DNA from: an uncultured Paraprevotella sp.
Lineage (GTDB): Bacteria; Bacteroidota; Bacteroidia; Bacteroidales; Bacteroidaceae
Assembly: GCA_944321525.1 (NCBI GenBank)
Contig: CALULQ010000010.1
Coordinates: 1-64,000, forward strand
Direction of reading: 5' to 3'
DNA length: 64,000 nt
In this document: piece after piece, positions 17,643 through 26,469 of the stretch
Layout of the letters: every line of letters starts with the position of its first letter
How positions within the stretch are numbered: position 1 is the stretch's first letter
The notes under the pieces: model-generated
Seen by the model: the letters and a program-made list of their open reading frames with translations, nothing else
Told to the model about the DNA's origin: nothing
Databases searched by the model: none
Translations under genes and position numbers: made by a program

Positions 17643-18464
17643 TCACCAACCGGCCAGCCTGATCTTGTGGGTCGGGGGCGGGAAGGCCCGGTCAATCTCC
17701 CGCAGGTCCTCGTCCGTCAGTTCTATGGCGAGGCTCCGGGCGTTTTCTTCCACATGGTCGGCACTGCCGGCCTTGGGAATGGGCATGACGTCCGGCGTGC
17801 GCATCATCCACGCCAGCATGATTTGCGTGGGAGTGGCGCCGTGGCGTTGCGCGATGCGCGACAGCACCCGATGGTCCTTCAGCCGGCCTTCGCCCAATGG
17901 AGTGTAGGCCATCACGGGGATGCGATGCCCGGCGCTCCAGGGAATGAGGTCGAACTCGATGCCGCGGTCGTGCAGGTTGTAGAGCACCTGGTTGGCGGCG
18001 CAATCCTCGCCGTGGGGCAGGGAGAGGATGCGCTCCATGTCCGCCACGTCGAGGTTGCTCATGCCCCACCGCAGGATTTTGCCTTCCTGCCGCAGTTCCA
18101 CCAAGGCGCGCACGGTTTCGGAGAAGGGATAGTGCCCTATCCAGTGCAGCAGGTAGAGGTCGATGCGGTCCGTGCCGAGCCTGCGCAGGCTTCGTTCGCA
18201 GGCCCGTTTCGCGCCCTCGTAGCTGGCGTTGCCGGGCAACACCTTGCTCACGATGAAGGCCTCGTCGCGGCAGCCGCGCACGGCTTCGCCCACGAGGTCC
18301 TCCGTGCCATACATCTCGGCGGTGTCGATCACGGCCAGTCCCAGGTCGATGCCCCGTCGCAGGGCCTGCACTTCCTCTTTGCGCCGGCGTCCCATCTGAT
18401 AGGTGCCTTGTCCGAGCGGGCAGACCTGTCGTCCGTCGCGGAACGTGATGGGTTGCGGTTTCAT
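17643..18464 (-). CDS. Aldo/keto reductase
   Basis: 273-residue NADPH-dependent oxidoreductase with a TIM barrel. The catalytic tetrad is present: D47 and Y52 in DTAEMYG, K74 in SKVLPG, H107 in YLLHW. The C-terminal PIPKAGSADHVEENA matches the NADP phosphate-binding region. The substrate is unknown. Its ATG abuts the stop codon of the upstream hydrolase gene with no gap, so both are translated from one message together with the flavodoxin-like gene further upstream. A terminator follows. Confidence 0.92.
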   Translation of the reverse strand: MKPQPITFRDGRQVCPLGQGTYQMGRRRKEEVQALRRGIDLGLAVIDTAEMYGTEDLVGEAVRGCRDEAFIVSKVLPGNASYEGAKRACERSLRRLGTDRIDLYLLHWIGHYPFSETVRALVELRQEGKILRWGMSNLDVADMERILSLPHGEDCAANQVLYNLHDRGIEFDLIPWSAGHRIPVMAYTPLGEGRLKDHRVLSRIAQRHGATPTQIMLAWMMRTPDVMPIPKAGSADHVEENARSLAIELTDEDLREIDRAFPPPTHKIRLAGW

Positions 18465-19547
18465 TTATTCCAGATGCTCGCGATAGAAGGCTTCTATCTT
18501 GTCGAACGGAATCTTCTCGAAGTTGTCGTAGAGATCCGTGTGGTTGGCGCCGGGTACGATGAGGAGTTCCTTGTTGTCGCCCTTCAGCTTCTTGAAGGTG
18601 TCTTCGCTGAAATATCGCGAGTGCGCCTTCTCGCCATGCACGAGGAGCACCGCGTTGCGGATTTCTCCGGCATACGTCAGGATGGGCATGTTGATGAACG
18701 ACAGCGCCGAGGTCTTGTTCCATCCGCCGTTGGAGTTGAGCGAACGCTTGTGGTAGCCGCGCTCCGTCTTGTAGTAGGCGAAATAGTCCTTCACGTATTG
18801 CGGTGCTTCGGCCGGGACGGAGTCGGGCAGTCCGCCTGCCAGTTCGTAGGTTCCGTTGCGGTAGTCTTCGGTGCGCTGTGCGTTGAGCTGTCGGCGCATG
18901 TCGTAGCGTGCGTCGGCGTTGTCGGCCTCGTCGAAATAGCCGTTGGCATTGACGCGGCTCATGTCGTACATCGTGGCGGCGACGGTGGCCTTGATGCGCG
19001 TGTCGACGGCCGCTGCGTTGACCGCCATGCCGCCCCAGCCGCAGATGCCGAGGATGCCGATTCGTTCAGGGTCGACCTCGCCGCGCGTGGAGAGGTAGTC
19101 GACCGCCGCGCAGAAGTCTTCGGTGTTGATGTCCGGCGAGGCCACATAGCGGGGCTGGCCTCCGCTCTCGCCCGTGAACGACGGGTCGAAGGCCATGGTG
19201 AGGAATCCGCGTTCGGCCAGCTGCTGGGCGTAAAGGCCCGATGCCTGCTCCTTGACGGCGCCGAAGGGACCGCAGACGGCGATGGCGGGCAGTTTTCCAC
19301 TGGCGTCCTTCGGGGCGTAGAGGTCGGCGGCCAGCGTGATGCCGTAGCGGTTGTGGAACGTCACTTTCGAATGGTTCACTTTGTTGCTCAGCGGGAACAC
19401 TTTGTCCCATTCCTGAGTCAGGGTCAATGTCTCTTCCATGTTGTTGTTTGTTTGAGGTTGTGGTTCGCCTTGTCCGGTCTTGCTCCCCGTCCCGCACGAG
19501 CAGGCGAGGAGGGCGACGCACAAGGCGGCAATGGATTGTCTTACCAT
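18465..19547 (-). CDS. Alpha/beta-hydrolase (dienelactone-hydrolase-like), lipoprotein
   Basis: 360 residues. The N-terminus is a lipoprotein signal (MVRQSIAALCVALLACSC), so the protein is probably anchored in the envelope. The hydrolase domain has the nucleophile elbow GICGWGG with cysteine in place of serine, as in dienelactone hydrolases, and a C-terminal GANHTDLYD that supplies the histidine. It sits second in an operon with a flavodoxin-like reductase and an aldo/keto reductase. An alternative start inside (MEETLTLTQ, residue 37) would give a cytoplasmic protein, and the hinge there is Asn-rich; I favour the lipoprotein form because the lipobox is good. Substrate unknown. Confidence 0.85.
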   Translation of the reverse strand: MVRQSIAALCVALLACSCGTGSKTGQGEPQPQTNNNMEETLTLTQEWDKVFPLSNKVNHSKVTFHNRYGITLAADLYAPKDASGKLPAIAVCGPFGAVKEQASGLYAQQLAERGFLTMAFDPSFTGESGGQPRYVASPDINTEDFCAAVDYLSTRGEVDPERIGILGICGWGGMAVNAAAVDTRIKATVAATMYDMSRVNANGYFDEADNADARYDMRRQLNAQRTEDYRNGTYELAGGLPDSVPAEAPQYVKDYFAYYKTERGYHKRSLNSNGGWNKTSALSFINMPILTYAGEIRNAVLLVHGEKAHSRYFSEDTFKKLKGDNKELLIVPGANHTDLYDNFEKIPFDKIEAFYREHLE

Positions 19548-19602
19548 ATCTTCTTGATTTTAGAGGGGGGTTGTTGCTTGTTTATCTCCCGTCGGGCCGG
19601 TG

Positions 19603-20139
19603 TCAGACGGTCTTTCCCATTTCGTAGGCCTCGGCCAGAGCCTTGTGTCCTTCGATTTCTCCCGGTCCGTTCACGCCTCCGGCAAACACAGTGCCCGCAA
19701 GCCGTGCCTGCTCGAAACACTCTATCCAGCCGCCCAGTCCGGCCACGGCGCGGGCGGGCACCTGCGGCTCGCCTTCGGCCGCCGAGGTGAGCAGGTAGAT
19801 GTCGCGGAAGTGGTAGTCGGTCGTGTACAACGGGTTCGAGCGGTCGAGCAGCGTTTTCAGTTGTCCGCTCAGTTCATAATAATAAATAGGTGTGGCAAAG
19901 GCGATGGCGTCGGCCGCATACATCTTTTCCACGATGGCGGGGGCGTCGTCGGCGATGACGCATTTTTGCGTTTTCTGGCACGCCAGGCACCCCATGCAGA
20001 AGCGCAGGTCCTTGCCTTTCAGGCTGACGTGCTCCACTTCGTTTCCGGCCTCGGCCGCGCCGCGGGCAAAGGCTTCAGCCAAGGCGTCGGAGTTGCTCCC
20101 GCGGCGCAGGCTGGATGAAATGATCAATACTTTCTTCAT
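19603..20139 (-). CDS. Flavodoxin-like NAD(P)H-dependent FMN reductase
   Basis: 178 residues from MKKVLIISSS; an in-frame ATG at 20172 exists but lies inside a hairpin, so 20139 is preferred. The FMN phosphate loop SSSLRRGSNSDAL is at the N-terminus. A CMGCLACQKTQKC cluster (near residue 50) resembles the cysteine motif of iron-sulfur flavoproteins, though without the full four-cysteine spacing certain. ATPIYYYELSG binds the flavin ring. First gene of the leftward operon with the hydrolase and aldo/keto reductase, suggesting a joint redox or detoxification job. Confidence 0.88.
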   Translation of the reverse strand: MKKVLIISSSLRRGSNSDALAEAFARGAAEAGNEVEHVSLKGKDLRFCMGCLACQKTQKCVIADDAPAIVEKMYAADAIAFATPIYYYELSGQLKTLLDRSNPLYTTDYHFRDIYLLTSAAEGEPQVPARAVAGLGGWIECFEQARLAGTVFAGGVNGPGEIEGHKALAEAYEMGKTV

Positions 20140-20169
20140 GTCGTTTGCAGATGAATCTGAGTTTAACTT

Positions 20170-20205
20170 CATGGGGCCGCCCCCATGCTTACGGTTGCAA
20201 AGTTA
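20170..20205 (-). promoter_or_regulatory. Promoter and leader hairpin of the redox operon
   Basis: TAACTTTG read leftward at 20198-20205, followed at the predicted start by the GC-rich inverted repeat CATGGGG/CCCCATG (20170-20187), which could be an operator or leader hairpin. The other part of spacer 20206-20455 has no gene-like feature. Confidence 0.5.
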
Positions 20206-20455
20206 AGGCGAAACGCGGACAACGGCATTGCTGTGCGGCTCAAACTTTGTTGCTGAAAAGGCCAATTCGCACTTTTCCGGAGGCGGACTGACAGAAAGTT
20301 CTCGCAGAAGGGGGCGCAGGCGGGAGCTGTCGCAAAAGGCGGGGAAAGTGGTGCGAAAGGAGGGCTCCCGGCCGGACGCATGGGGCGGAGTGTTAATTCT
20401 TTTAAGAAAGCATCAATATACTGAAAACTTTTTCCCGCTGATAATAAAAAAGATG

Positions 20456-20463
20456 TAAATTTG
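20456..20463 (+). promoter_or_regulatory. Promoter -7 box for the outer-membrane barrel gene
   Basis: TAAATTTG, 20 bases before the ATG at 20484, in an A/T-rich stretch. Confidence 0.55.
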
Positions 20464-20483
20464 CGCGTCCAAGGATAAAAGAA

Positions 20484-21692
20484 ATGCGGAATAGGTTTTT
20501 GGGTATTCTGTTATTGTGCGGGTGGCCGTGCATGTATTCGAGTGCCGCCGGATGGGCGGATGCGCCGGCCGCGGCGGGGCAGGATAGTGCCCGGCACGAA
20601 CCGGAGCCGGCGGCGTCGGCCGTGGATTCCGTGCATAGGAAAACTTACAATCCGTTCCGATGGATTGGGCACTACTTGCGGAGCACGAACAAGCACGCCG
20701 ACCGGCCTTTCGACTTCAGCATGTTGCTGGGGCCAAGCTATACGGCAGCCACTTCGGCAGGCTTGGGCATCACGGCCTCGGGGCTGTATTCGTGGGACCG
20801 TTCCGATCCAGCCTTGCCCAAGTCCAACGTCTCCGTCTTTGCCAACGCCTCGTTGACGGGGATGCTGGCAGTCGGGCTGCGGGGCAACAACTTCCTGCCC
20901 AAAGAGAAATACAGGTTGGACTATCAATTGTTTTTCTACACTTTCCCCGGCGACTTCTGGGGCATCGGTTACGACAACGGTGCCAACGGGGCGAACAAAA
21001 GCGACTATGAGCGCGTGAAGCTCCAGTTCAAACCCAGCTTCCTGTTCCGCCTTGGCAAGTCGGTGTTCGTGGGGCCGGTCGTGGACGTGGAGTGGGTGAA
21101 CAGCTTCGGCTTCGAGAACGAAGTGCTGCTCGAAGGACAGGACAAGTCGGTGGCCAACTATGGCGCGGGTCTGAACTTCACCTACGACACGCGGGATTTT
21201 GTGCTGAACGCCTACAAGGGCAACTTCCTGCGCCTGGAGCAGATGTTCTATCCCTCCGGATTCGGCAACGATTATGCGTTCAGCTACACCGACCTGACGT
21301 TTTGCACCTACCACCAGGTGTGGAAGGGCGGCGTGCTGGCCATGGAGTTGCATTCGCTGTTCAACTACGGCGACGTGCCGTGGACAATGATGGCCCAGGT
21401 GGGCGTGCAGGGGCGCATGCGCGGATATTACGAAGGGCGCTACCGCGACAGGAACATCATGGAGGGGCAGCTGGAGCTGCGCCAACACATCAAGGGCCGG
21501 AACGGCATTGCCGTGTGGGTGGGGCTGGCCAACGTGTTCCCCAACTTCGGGCATATCTATTTTGACCAGATATTGCCCAACTACGGCGTGGGCTACCGGT
21601 GGGAGTTCAAGAAGAGGGTGAACGTGCGCTTCGACTTGGGGTTCACCAAGGACAGCCCGAACTTCACCTTCAACATCAACGAGGCATTTTGA
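20484..21692 (+). CDS. BamA/TamA-like outer-membrane beta-barrel protein
   Basis: 402 residues with an N-terminal signal peptide (MRNRFLGILLLCGWPCMYSSAA). There is a short Ala/Pro-rich linker, then a barrel of alternating amphipathic strands ending in phenylalanine, the usual outer-membrane assembly signal. MRGYYEGRYRDRN (near residue 312) matches the VRGY/F loop of the Omp85 barrel domain. POTRA domains are absent, as in many short Bacteroidetes surface-antigen (D15) proteins. First gene of an apparent operon: 31 bases to the PCMD-type gene and then 18 bases to nspC. Cargo or role unknown. Confidence 0.85.
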   Translation: MRNRFLGILLLCGWPCMYSSAAGWADAPAAAGQDSARHEPEPAASAVDSVHRKTYNPFRWIGHYLRSTNKHADRPFDFSMLLGPSYTAATSAGLGITASGLYSWDRSDPALPKSNVSVFANASLTGMLAVGLRGNNFLPKEKYRLDYQLFFYTFPGDFWGIGYDNGANGANKSDYERVKLQFKPSFLFRLGKSVFVGPVVDVEWVNSFGFENEVLLEGQDKSVANYGAGLNFTYDTRDFVLNAYKGNFLRLEQMFYPSGFGNDYAFSYTDLTFCTYHQVWKGGVLAMELHSLFNYGDVPWTMMAQVGVQGRMRGYYEGRYRDRNIMEGQLELRQHIKGRNGIAVWVGLANVFPNFGHIYFDQILPNYGVGYRWEFKKRVNVRFDLGFTKDSPNFTFNINEAF

Positions 21693-21723
21693 CAAGGATA
21701 AACTTTAAAAACAAAGATATAGG

Positions 21724-22680
21724 ATGAATCTTAAAGTAATGTACGTGTCGGGGCTGTTGGCGCTGTGCCCCATGGTGCAGGGCGCGGCCCAGTCGGAACT
21801 GATCAAGTACGGCAATTTCGACCAATGGATAGTCCGCAACATCAAGGAAAGCCGGATTATCGGGGGAGAGACCAAACAATTGTATGAAATAGGCCCGAAC
21901 GCGGTGTGGAACGAGAACAAACCGTATACGAACCAAGGCGGCTCGCCGTGGGCCACCTCGAACGTGATGGCCAAGGTGTGTGGCATCACCAAGACCAACA
22001 CTTCCGTATACCGGGAGAAGAGGGGCAACGGATATTGTGCCCGGCTGGAGACGCACGTGGAGAAAGTGAAGGTGATGCGCATCGTGGACATCGAAGTGCT
22101 GGCCGCGGGGTCGGTGTTCCTGGGCAGTGTGCCCGAACCCATCACGAACACGTCCAATCCGATGAGCAAGCTCTCGCTGGGTGTGCCTTTCACCAAGCGT
22201 CCGAAAGCCGTCAAGTTCGACTACAAGGTGAAACTCACCAACGACCAGAACCGCATACGGCAGACGGGATTCAGCCGCGTGTCCACCGTGCCGGGGCGCG
22301 ACATGCCCGACGTGCTTTGCCTGCTCCAGAAGCGTTGGGAGGACGAGAAGGGCAATGTGTATGCCAAGCGCATCGGTACAATGATACACCGCTTTGACAA
22401 GAGCACCGACTGGGTGAACGGAGCGGAGTTCGCCATCCAGTACGGCGACATTTCCAAGAAACCGGGCTTCCAAAGCTACATGGGGCTGATTTCGGGCGAC
22501 CGGACACAGTACACCCGCAACAGCAAAGGCAAGATGGTGCCCATCAAGGAAGTGGGGTGGGCCGATGCCGACGAGGTGCCGACACACATGGTGCTGCAAT
22601 TTGATTCCAGCTACGGAGGCGCCTACGTGGGTTCCATCGGCACAACCTTGTGGATAGACAACGTGCATGTCGTATATTAA
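21724..22680 (+). CDS. Exported PCMD-domain-like protein
   Basis: 318 residues, with a signal peptide ending near VQGAAQ. The body has features of the Bacteroidetes 'putative carbohydrate metabolism' (PCMD) domain: an early GNFDQW, PWATSNV, LGVPFTKRPKAVKFDYKVKL, and a C-terminal GSIGTTLWIDNVHVVY. Such domains are beta-sandwiches found in surface glycan-related proteins, but no enzymatic residue is defined. It lies between an outer-membrane barrel gene and nspC with short gaps, so it is likely exported and co-expressed with them. The family call is by eye. Confidence 0.65.
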   Translation: MNLKVMYVSGLLALCPMVQGAAQSELIKYGNFDQWIVRNIKESRIIGGETKQLYEIGPNAVWNENKPYTNQGGSPWATSNVMAKVCGITKTNTSVYREKRGNGYCARLETHVEKVKVMRIVDIEVLAAGSVFLGSVPEPITNTSNPMSKLSLGVPFTKRPKAVKFDYKVKLTNDQNRIRQTGFSRVSTVPGRDMPDVLCLLQKRWEDEKGNVYAKRIGTMIHRFDKSTDWVNGAEFAIQYGDISKKPGFQSYMGLISGDRTQYTRNSKGKMVPIKEVGWADADEVPTHMVLQFDSSYGGAYVGSIGTTLWIDNVHVVY

Positions 22681-22698
22681 TATAGGAAAAGAACGAGC

Positions 22699-23889
22699 AT
22701 GAAAACCGACAGCCAGACATACGAAGGCGTGCCCACGCCGTGTTATATTATGGAAGAAAGCCTGCTGCGCAGAAACCTGGAACTGATTCGGGGCGTGGCC
22801 GGGCGCGCCGGAGTGGAGGTCATCCTGGCCTTCAAGGCATTTGCGCTGTGGAAGTCGTTCCCCATCTTCCGCGAATATATCCGCCACACCACGGCCAGTT
22901 CGCCGTATGAGGCCCGGCTGGCGGCCGAAGAGTTCGGCAGCAAGGCACACACCTATTCTCCGGCTTATACGGAGCGGGATTTCGGCACGATCTTGTCGTG
23001 CAGCAGCCACGTCACGTTCAACTCCCTGAGCCAATACGCGCGGTTTTACCCCCAAGTGGAGGACTACAACCGCCGGCATCCGGACGAAGCCGTCTCGTGC
23101 GGGCTGCGCATCAACCCGGAATATTCGGAAATAGAAGTGGAACTGTATAACCCTTGTGCCCCGGGTTCACGTTTCGGCGTGACGGCCTCGCAACTTCCGG
23201 CAGACCTGCCGGCGGGCATCGAGGGCTTCCATTGCCATTGCCATTGTGAAAGTTCGGCCGAGGCCTTGGGGCACACGTTGCAACACATCGAAGAGAAGTT
23301 CGGACGGTGGCTTCCACGCTTGAAATGGCTGAACCTGGGCGGCGGGCACCTGATGACGCGCAAGGGCTACGACGTGGATTTGCTGGTCGACCTGTTGAAG
23401 GGCTTGCGGGAGCGCTATCCTAACTTGGAGGTGATATTGGAGCCGGGGTCTGCCTTTGCGTGGCAAACCGGCCCGTTGGTGGCTTCGGTGGTGGATGTGG
23501 TGGAGAACGGCGGCATCCGCACGGCCATCTTGGACGTAAGCTTCACGTGCCACATGCCGGACTGCCTCGAGATGCCCTACCAGCCAGCGGTGCGCCATGC
23601 CGAGGCGCTGGAGCCCGAAGCCGTGAAGACGGCCGGAGCGGAAGAAAATGTGTATCGCTTGGGAGGAAACAGCTGCCTGAGCGGAGATTTCATGGGGGCG
23701 TGGCGATTCGACCGTCCCTTGACGCCGGGCGACCGCATCATATTTGAGGATATGATACATTACACCACGGTGAAAACCAATATGTTCAACGGAGTGGCGC
23801 ACCCAGACATCGCACTGCTGCATACGGACGGAACGCTGGAATATTATCGGCGCTTCACCTATGAAGACTATCGCGACCGGATGTGCTGA
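22699..23889 (+). CDS. nspC: Carboxynorspermidine/carboxyspermidine decarboxylase
   Basis: 396-residue PLP enzyme of the alanine-racemase-fold decarboxylase family that removes CO2 from carboxyspermidine or carboxynorspermidine, the last step of the alternative polyamine route common in gut Bacteroidetes. LAFKAF holds the PLP lysine (K46). GFHCHCHCES, LNLGGGHLMT and LEPGSAF contribute to cofactor phosphate binding, and CLSGDFMG supplies the second active-site loop. The partner carboxyspermidine dehydrogenase is not in the window, but aguA and aguB, which make putrescine, are 24 kb away. Confidence 0.93.
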   Translation: MKTDSQTYEGVPTPCYIMEESLLRRNLELIRGVAGRAGVEVILAFKAFALWKSFPIFREYIRHTTASSPYEARLAAEEFGSKAHTYSPAYTERDFGTILSCSSHVTFNSLSQYARFYPQVEDYNRRHPDEAVSCGLRINPEYSEIEVELYNPCAPGSRFGVTASQLPADLPAGIEGFHCHCHCESSAEALGHTLQHIEEKFGRWLPRLKWLNLGGGHLMTRKGYDVDLLVDLLKGLRERYPNLEVILEPGSAFAWQTGPLVASVVDVVENGGIRTAILDVSFTCHMPDCLEMPYQPAVRHAEALEPEAVKTAGAEENVYRLGGNSCLSGDFMGAWRFDRPLTPGDRIIFEDMIHYTTVKTNMFNGVAHPDIALLHTDGTLEYYRRFTYEDYRDRMC

Positions 23890-23933
23890 AAAGAAAAAAT
23901 GCAGGGTAAAACGAAAATTTTTCGCCCAAACGC

Positions 23934-23963
23934 TTGCCAGTTCAAAAAATAGTCGTACCTTTG
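23934..23963 (+). promoter_or_regulatory. Promoter of the tRNA cluster
   Basis: TTG at 23934-23936, 19 bases, then TACCTTTG at 23956-23963: a full match to the Bacteroides -33/-7 pattern, ~50 bases before the first tRNA. Confidence 0.7.
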
Positions 23964-24018
23964 CAACCGCATTCAGGGGGATGCAAAACGGAATTAATTT
24001 GATGAACAAGCATCTTTT

Positions 24019-24091
<73 letters not shown>

Positions 24092-24113
24092 CAAGATTCA
24101 GAAAGCATTTTTT

Positions 24114-24194
24114 GCCCAGGTGGCGGAATGGTAGACGCGCTCGTTTCAGGTGCGAGTGTTGAGAGACGTGCAGGTTCGAGTCCTGTTCTGGGCA
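24114..24194 (+). tRNA. tRNA-Leu (CAG)
   Basis: Class II tRNA with a long variable arm. Acceptor GCCCAGG/TCTGGGC, anticodon stem CTCGT/GCGAG enclosing TTCAGGT (anticodon CAG), T arm GGTTCGAGTCC. CCA not encoded. Confidence 0.96.
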
Positions 24195-24221
24195 CACTAA
24201 AATGTGATAGCATCCTTTTTT

Positions 24222-24305
24222 GGAGAGATGGCGGAATTGGTAGACGCGCTACTTTGAGGGGGTAGTGACAATTGTGTCGTGGGAGTTCGAGTCTCCTTCT
24301 CTTCA
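24222..24305 (+). tRNA. tRNA-Leu (GAG)
   Basis: Class II tRNA. Acceptor GGAGAGA/TCTCTTC with one G-T pair, anticodon stem CTACT/GGTAG enclosing TTGAGGG (anticodon GAG), long variable arm, T loop GTTCGAGTC. CCA not encoded. Confidence 0.96.
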
Positions 24306-24328
24306 CTTTCATTTGTTTTTTTTTGATT

Positions 24329-24401
<73 letters not shown>

Positions 24402-24409
24402 CTTTGCCG

Positions 24410-24432
24410 CCGCTTCATCAAGCGGTTTTTTT
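24410..24432 (+). terminator. Terminator of the tRNA cluster
   Basis: CCGCTT/AAGCGG stem with a short loop, followed by seven T (24426-24432). Confidence 0.8.
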
Positions 24433-24439
24433 GTGCGAA

Positions 24440-25411
24440 TCAGGCAGAAGCCTGATCCGCGTTCTCAGTTTCCTTTCGTTTTTGGTAGAGTTGGTACGAA
24501 TTATAGATGTTATGCCACACGCTGTAGAATCCGCCGGCCACAGAGGTCACCGGCGTCATGAACGTGTATCCCATCCAGATGGCAAACACCGTGTTTTTCT
24601 GTCCCAAGGCTTGCCCGGCGCTGATGGCATCGTCGTGGCGCGCACCGATGGCTTTCCCGCTCCAGAATTGCAGGACGCAGCAAGCCAGCGATATGCCGGC
24701 TATCCCGATGTGGTAGATGACGGGCACTTCGCTATGGACAATGCTCTTCACCGTGACTCCAATGGCGATGGCTAAGGACACGGCCCAGAGATAAAAGGCC
24801 AGGTCTTTGCAGCTCGTGACGACGCGGTGGAAGCGAGGCAGGCAATAGCGGACCAGCAAAGCCAGGAGGAAGGGGCAGAACAGCAATGGGAACACCTTGC
24901 CCAGGATGAGGGCGAAAGACATGCCGAAGGTGAGCTCCGGATGTGGGTGCACCAAGGGGACGAAGAGCGGGACGATGACGGCTGCCACCAAGTTGACGAG
25001 AATGGTGTAGGTGGTCAGATGGGCGGCGTTGCCTCCCAGTTTTCCCGTTACGACGGGAGCTGCGGTAGCCGTGGGGCAAATCATGCACAGCATGGCGGCC
25101 TCGAGCAACACTTCTCCCGGCATGTCGGGAAACAGGTGGGCGATTCCGGCCATGAGGGCGAAGCTGCCGGCCTGTATCAGGAGCAGCCAGCCGTGCCACC
25201 GGCAGGGACGGAGCTCCTTGGGGTCGACTTTGCAGAAGGTGATGAACAGCATGGCAAAGATGAGCGCCGGTTGCAGGATGGCGATGGCTTGTGCCACGTA
25301 AGGCTTGGTGGGAACTAATGCCGGAATGCCGGTATACACGAAATAGGACAGCGCGCCGGTGAGCATGGCGATGGGCAGCGTCCAGTTTTTGATGAATCGG
25401 ATAATAGACAT
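24440..25411 (-). CDS. SBF/BASS-type membrane transporter (bile acid:sodium symporter-like)
   Basis: 323 residues with about nine or ten hydrophobic helices and very short loops. The region CPTATAAPVVTGKLGGNAAHLT (near residue 110) matches the discontinuous-helix sodium-binding segment of SBF/BASS family carriers, and GQALGQKNTVFAIWMG (near 275) resembles the second crossover region. Family members move organic anions (bile acids, pantoate, pyruvate) with sodium; the substrate here is unknown. A TAnnTTTG promoter is present upstream. The gene converges on the tRNA cluster terminator. Confidence 0.75.
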   Translation of the reverse strand: MSIIRFIKNWTLPIAMLTGALSYFVYTGIPALVPTKPYVAQAIAILQPALIFAMLFITFCKVDPKELRPCRWHGWLLLIQAGSFALMAGIAHLFPDMPGEVLLEAAMLCMICPTATAAPVVTGKLGGNAAHLTTYTILVNLVAAVIVPLFVPLVHPHPELTFGMSFALILGKVFPLLFCPFLLALLVRYCLPRFHRVVTSCKDLAFYLWAVSLAIAIGVTVKSIVHSEVPVIYHIGIAGISLACCVLQFWSGKAIGARHDDAISAGQALGQKNTVFAIWMGYTFMTPVTSVAGGFYSVWHNIYNSYQLYQKRKETENADQASA

Positions 25412-25437
25412 GTCTATGTTATCATGAAAAAGTCGTG

Positions 25438-25445
25438 CAAAGTTA
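25438..25445 (-). promoter_or_regulatory. Promoter -7 box for the SBF-type transporter
   Basis: TAACTTTG read leftward, ~27 bases before the ATG at 25411. Confidence 0.55.
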
Positions 25446-25509
25446 CGGTTTTTATCGGGCTTTGTGCGGATTACGGTATATAAAATTTGTGCGGACGGCG
25501 GATTTTATT

Positions 25510-25517
25510 TAATTTTG
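25510..25517 (+). promoter_or_regulatory. Promoter -7 box for the conserved unknown gene at 25599
   Basis: TAATTTTG; implies a leader of ~75 bases that contains the motif TTAAGGTATA at 25543-25552. Confidence 0.5.
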
Positions 25518-25598
25518 CGGCCGTGTCCGACTAATTATATTATTAAGGTATAATTGTTCGGACTTAGGCTTTTTATTTAATTTAGATTTGAGTAATTG

Positions 25599-26150
25599 AT
25601 GAATTTGTACATTCGCTATTTTGACGAGGAGTGTGTGGTGAGTTCGGCAGAAGAAGCTTATGATTTCTTGTCTTCCTTGCCGGGAATATCGTTGGATGAG
25701 ACGTTCGTGAAAGATTTGCGCCAATACATGGAGAGCCCGATGCCTTACCCCAAGCGTTACAAAGTGCGCCCTCGTGTGTATTTTATTGTGATTAAGACCA
25801 CGGCCACGACTTTGGCCGAATTCAAGGTGAACGGCGGTCGGATGCAGCCGCTGGCTGGTGGTGGGGAAAAGGAACCGGTGTCGCGCTTTTCCCTTAATGA
25901 CCGTCCGGGATGGTATGAAGGCGAGATTCTGTTCAAGCGTGTGGTGCCCATACCCGGCACCAATAAGTTCCAATATCAGGATACGCGCTTCAAGGCACGG
26001 TGCAAGGCGCACAACATGCAGGAATGTTATGACCGTATCGTAGAGCATTTGCGTTCGAGGCAGGACGTGGATGCGCGCAGCCAGTTCCCTTCCATTAAGG
26101 GTAAGAACTTCACGTGCTCTTATTTGGGCATGGTGCCCGAGGAGGAATAG
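25599..26150 (+). CDS. Conserved-looking cytoplasmic protein of unknown function
   Basis: 183 residues from MNLYIRYFDEECVV (ATG at 25599; the frame is open three bases earlier from a TTG). No signal peptide or membrane segment. The N-terminal part looks alpha-helical and the middle (VRPRVYFIVIKTTATTLAEF) beta-rich. A basic stretch RFKARCKAHNMQECYDRIVEHLRSR precedes the end. I do not recognise the family. Codon use and GC match the neighbours, and it has a convincing promoter and a terminator-like hairpin, so it is a real single gene. Confidence 0.75.
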   Translation: MNLYIRYFDEECVVSSAEEAYDFLSSLPGISLDETFVKDLRQYMESPMPYPKRYKVRPRVYFIVIKTTATTLAEFKVNGGRMQPLAGGGEKEPVSRFSLNDRPGWYEGEILFKRVVPIPGTNKFQYQDTRFKARCKAHNMQECYDRIVEHLRSRQDVDARSQFPSIKGKNFTCSYLGMVPEEE

Positions 26151-26251
26151 CCTGCATGCGGAAGGACGAGCGGCGAGGCGGGTACTCTTCGGAGCCCGTC
26201 TATTGCCGCACGGCTTGCCCGTCGCAGATGTTGTCCATACGGGCGCGATGC

Positions 26252-26306
26252 GCAAATCCCCTCTTCAAGGAGAAGTTACCTTGGAGAGGGGATTTGCCCT
26301 TCTTTG
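26252..26306 (+). terminator. Long hairpin after the gene at 25599
   Basis: 19-base arms GCAAATCCCCTCTTCAAGG (26252-26270) and their complement to 26297 with one mismatch, then CCCTTCTTTGG. The T run is poor, so termination strength is uncertain. The rest of spacer 26151-26437 shows nothing else. Confidence 0.65.
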
Positions 26307-26437
26307 GCCTATGCCTTGTTCCCGTATTCCTTATTCCTATATGCAGGATAGGAATCTTATATAATAAGGTGTGCTTTTTTTGTGTTCCTTTTACTTGTTT
26401 CTTGGGAAAAACTTGTGGTAGAACGTATTTATTTTAT

Positions 26438-26445
26438 TACTTTTG
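26438..26445 (+). promoter_or_regulatory. Promoter -7 box for the gene at 26470
   Basis: TACTTTTG, 25 bases before the ATG; a strong AAAGGAGG ribosome site lies in between, unusual for this genome. Confidence 0.55.
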
Positions 26446-26469
26446 CCAAAAAATTAAAGGAGGACTAAT

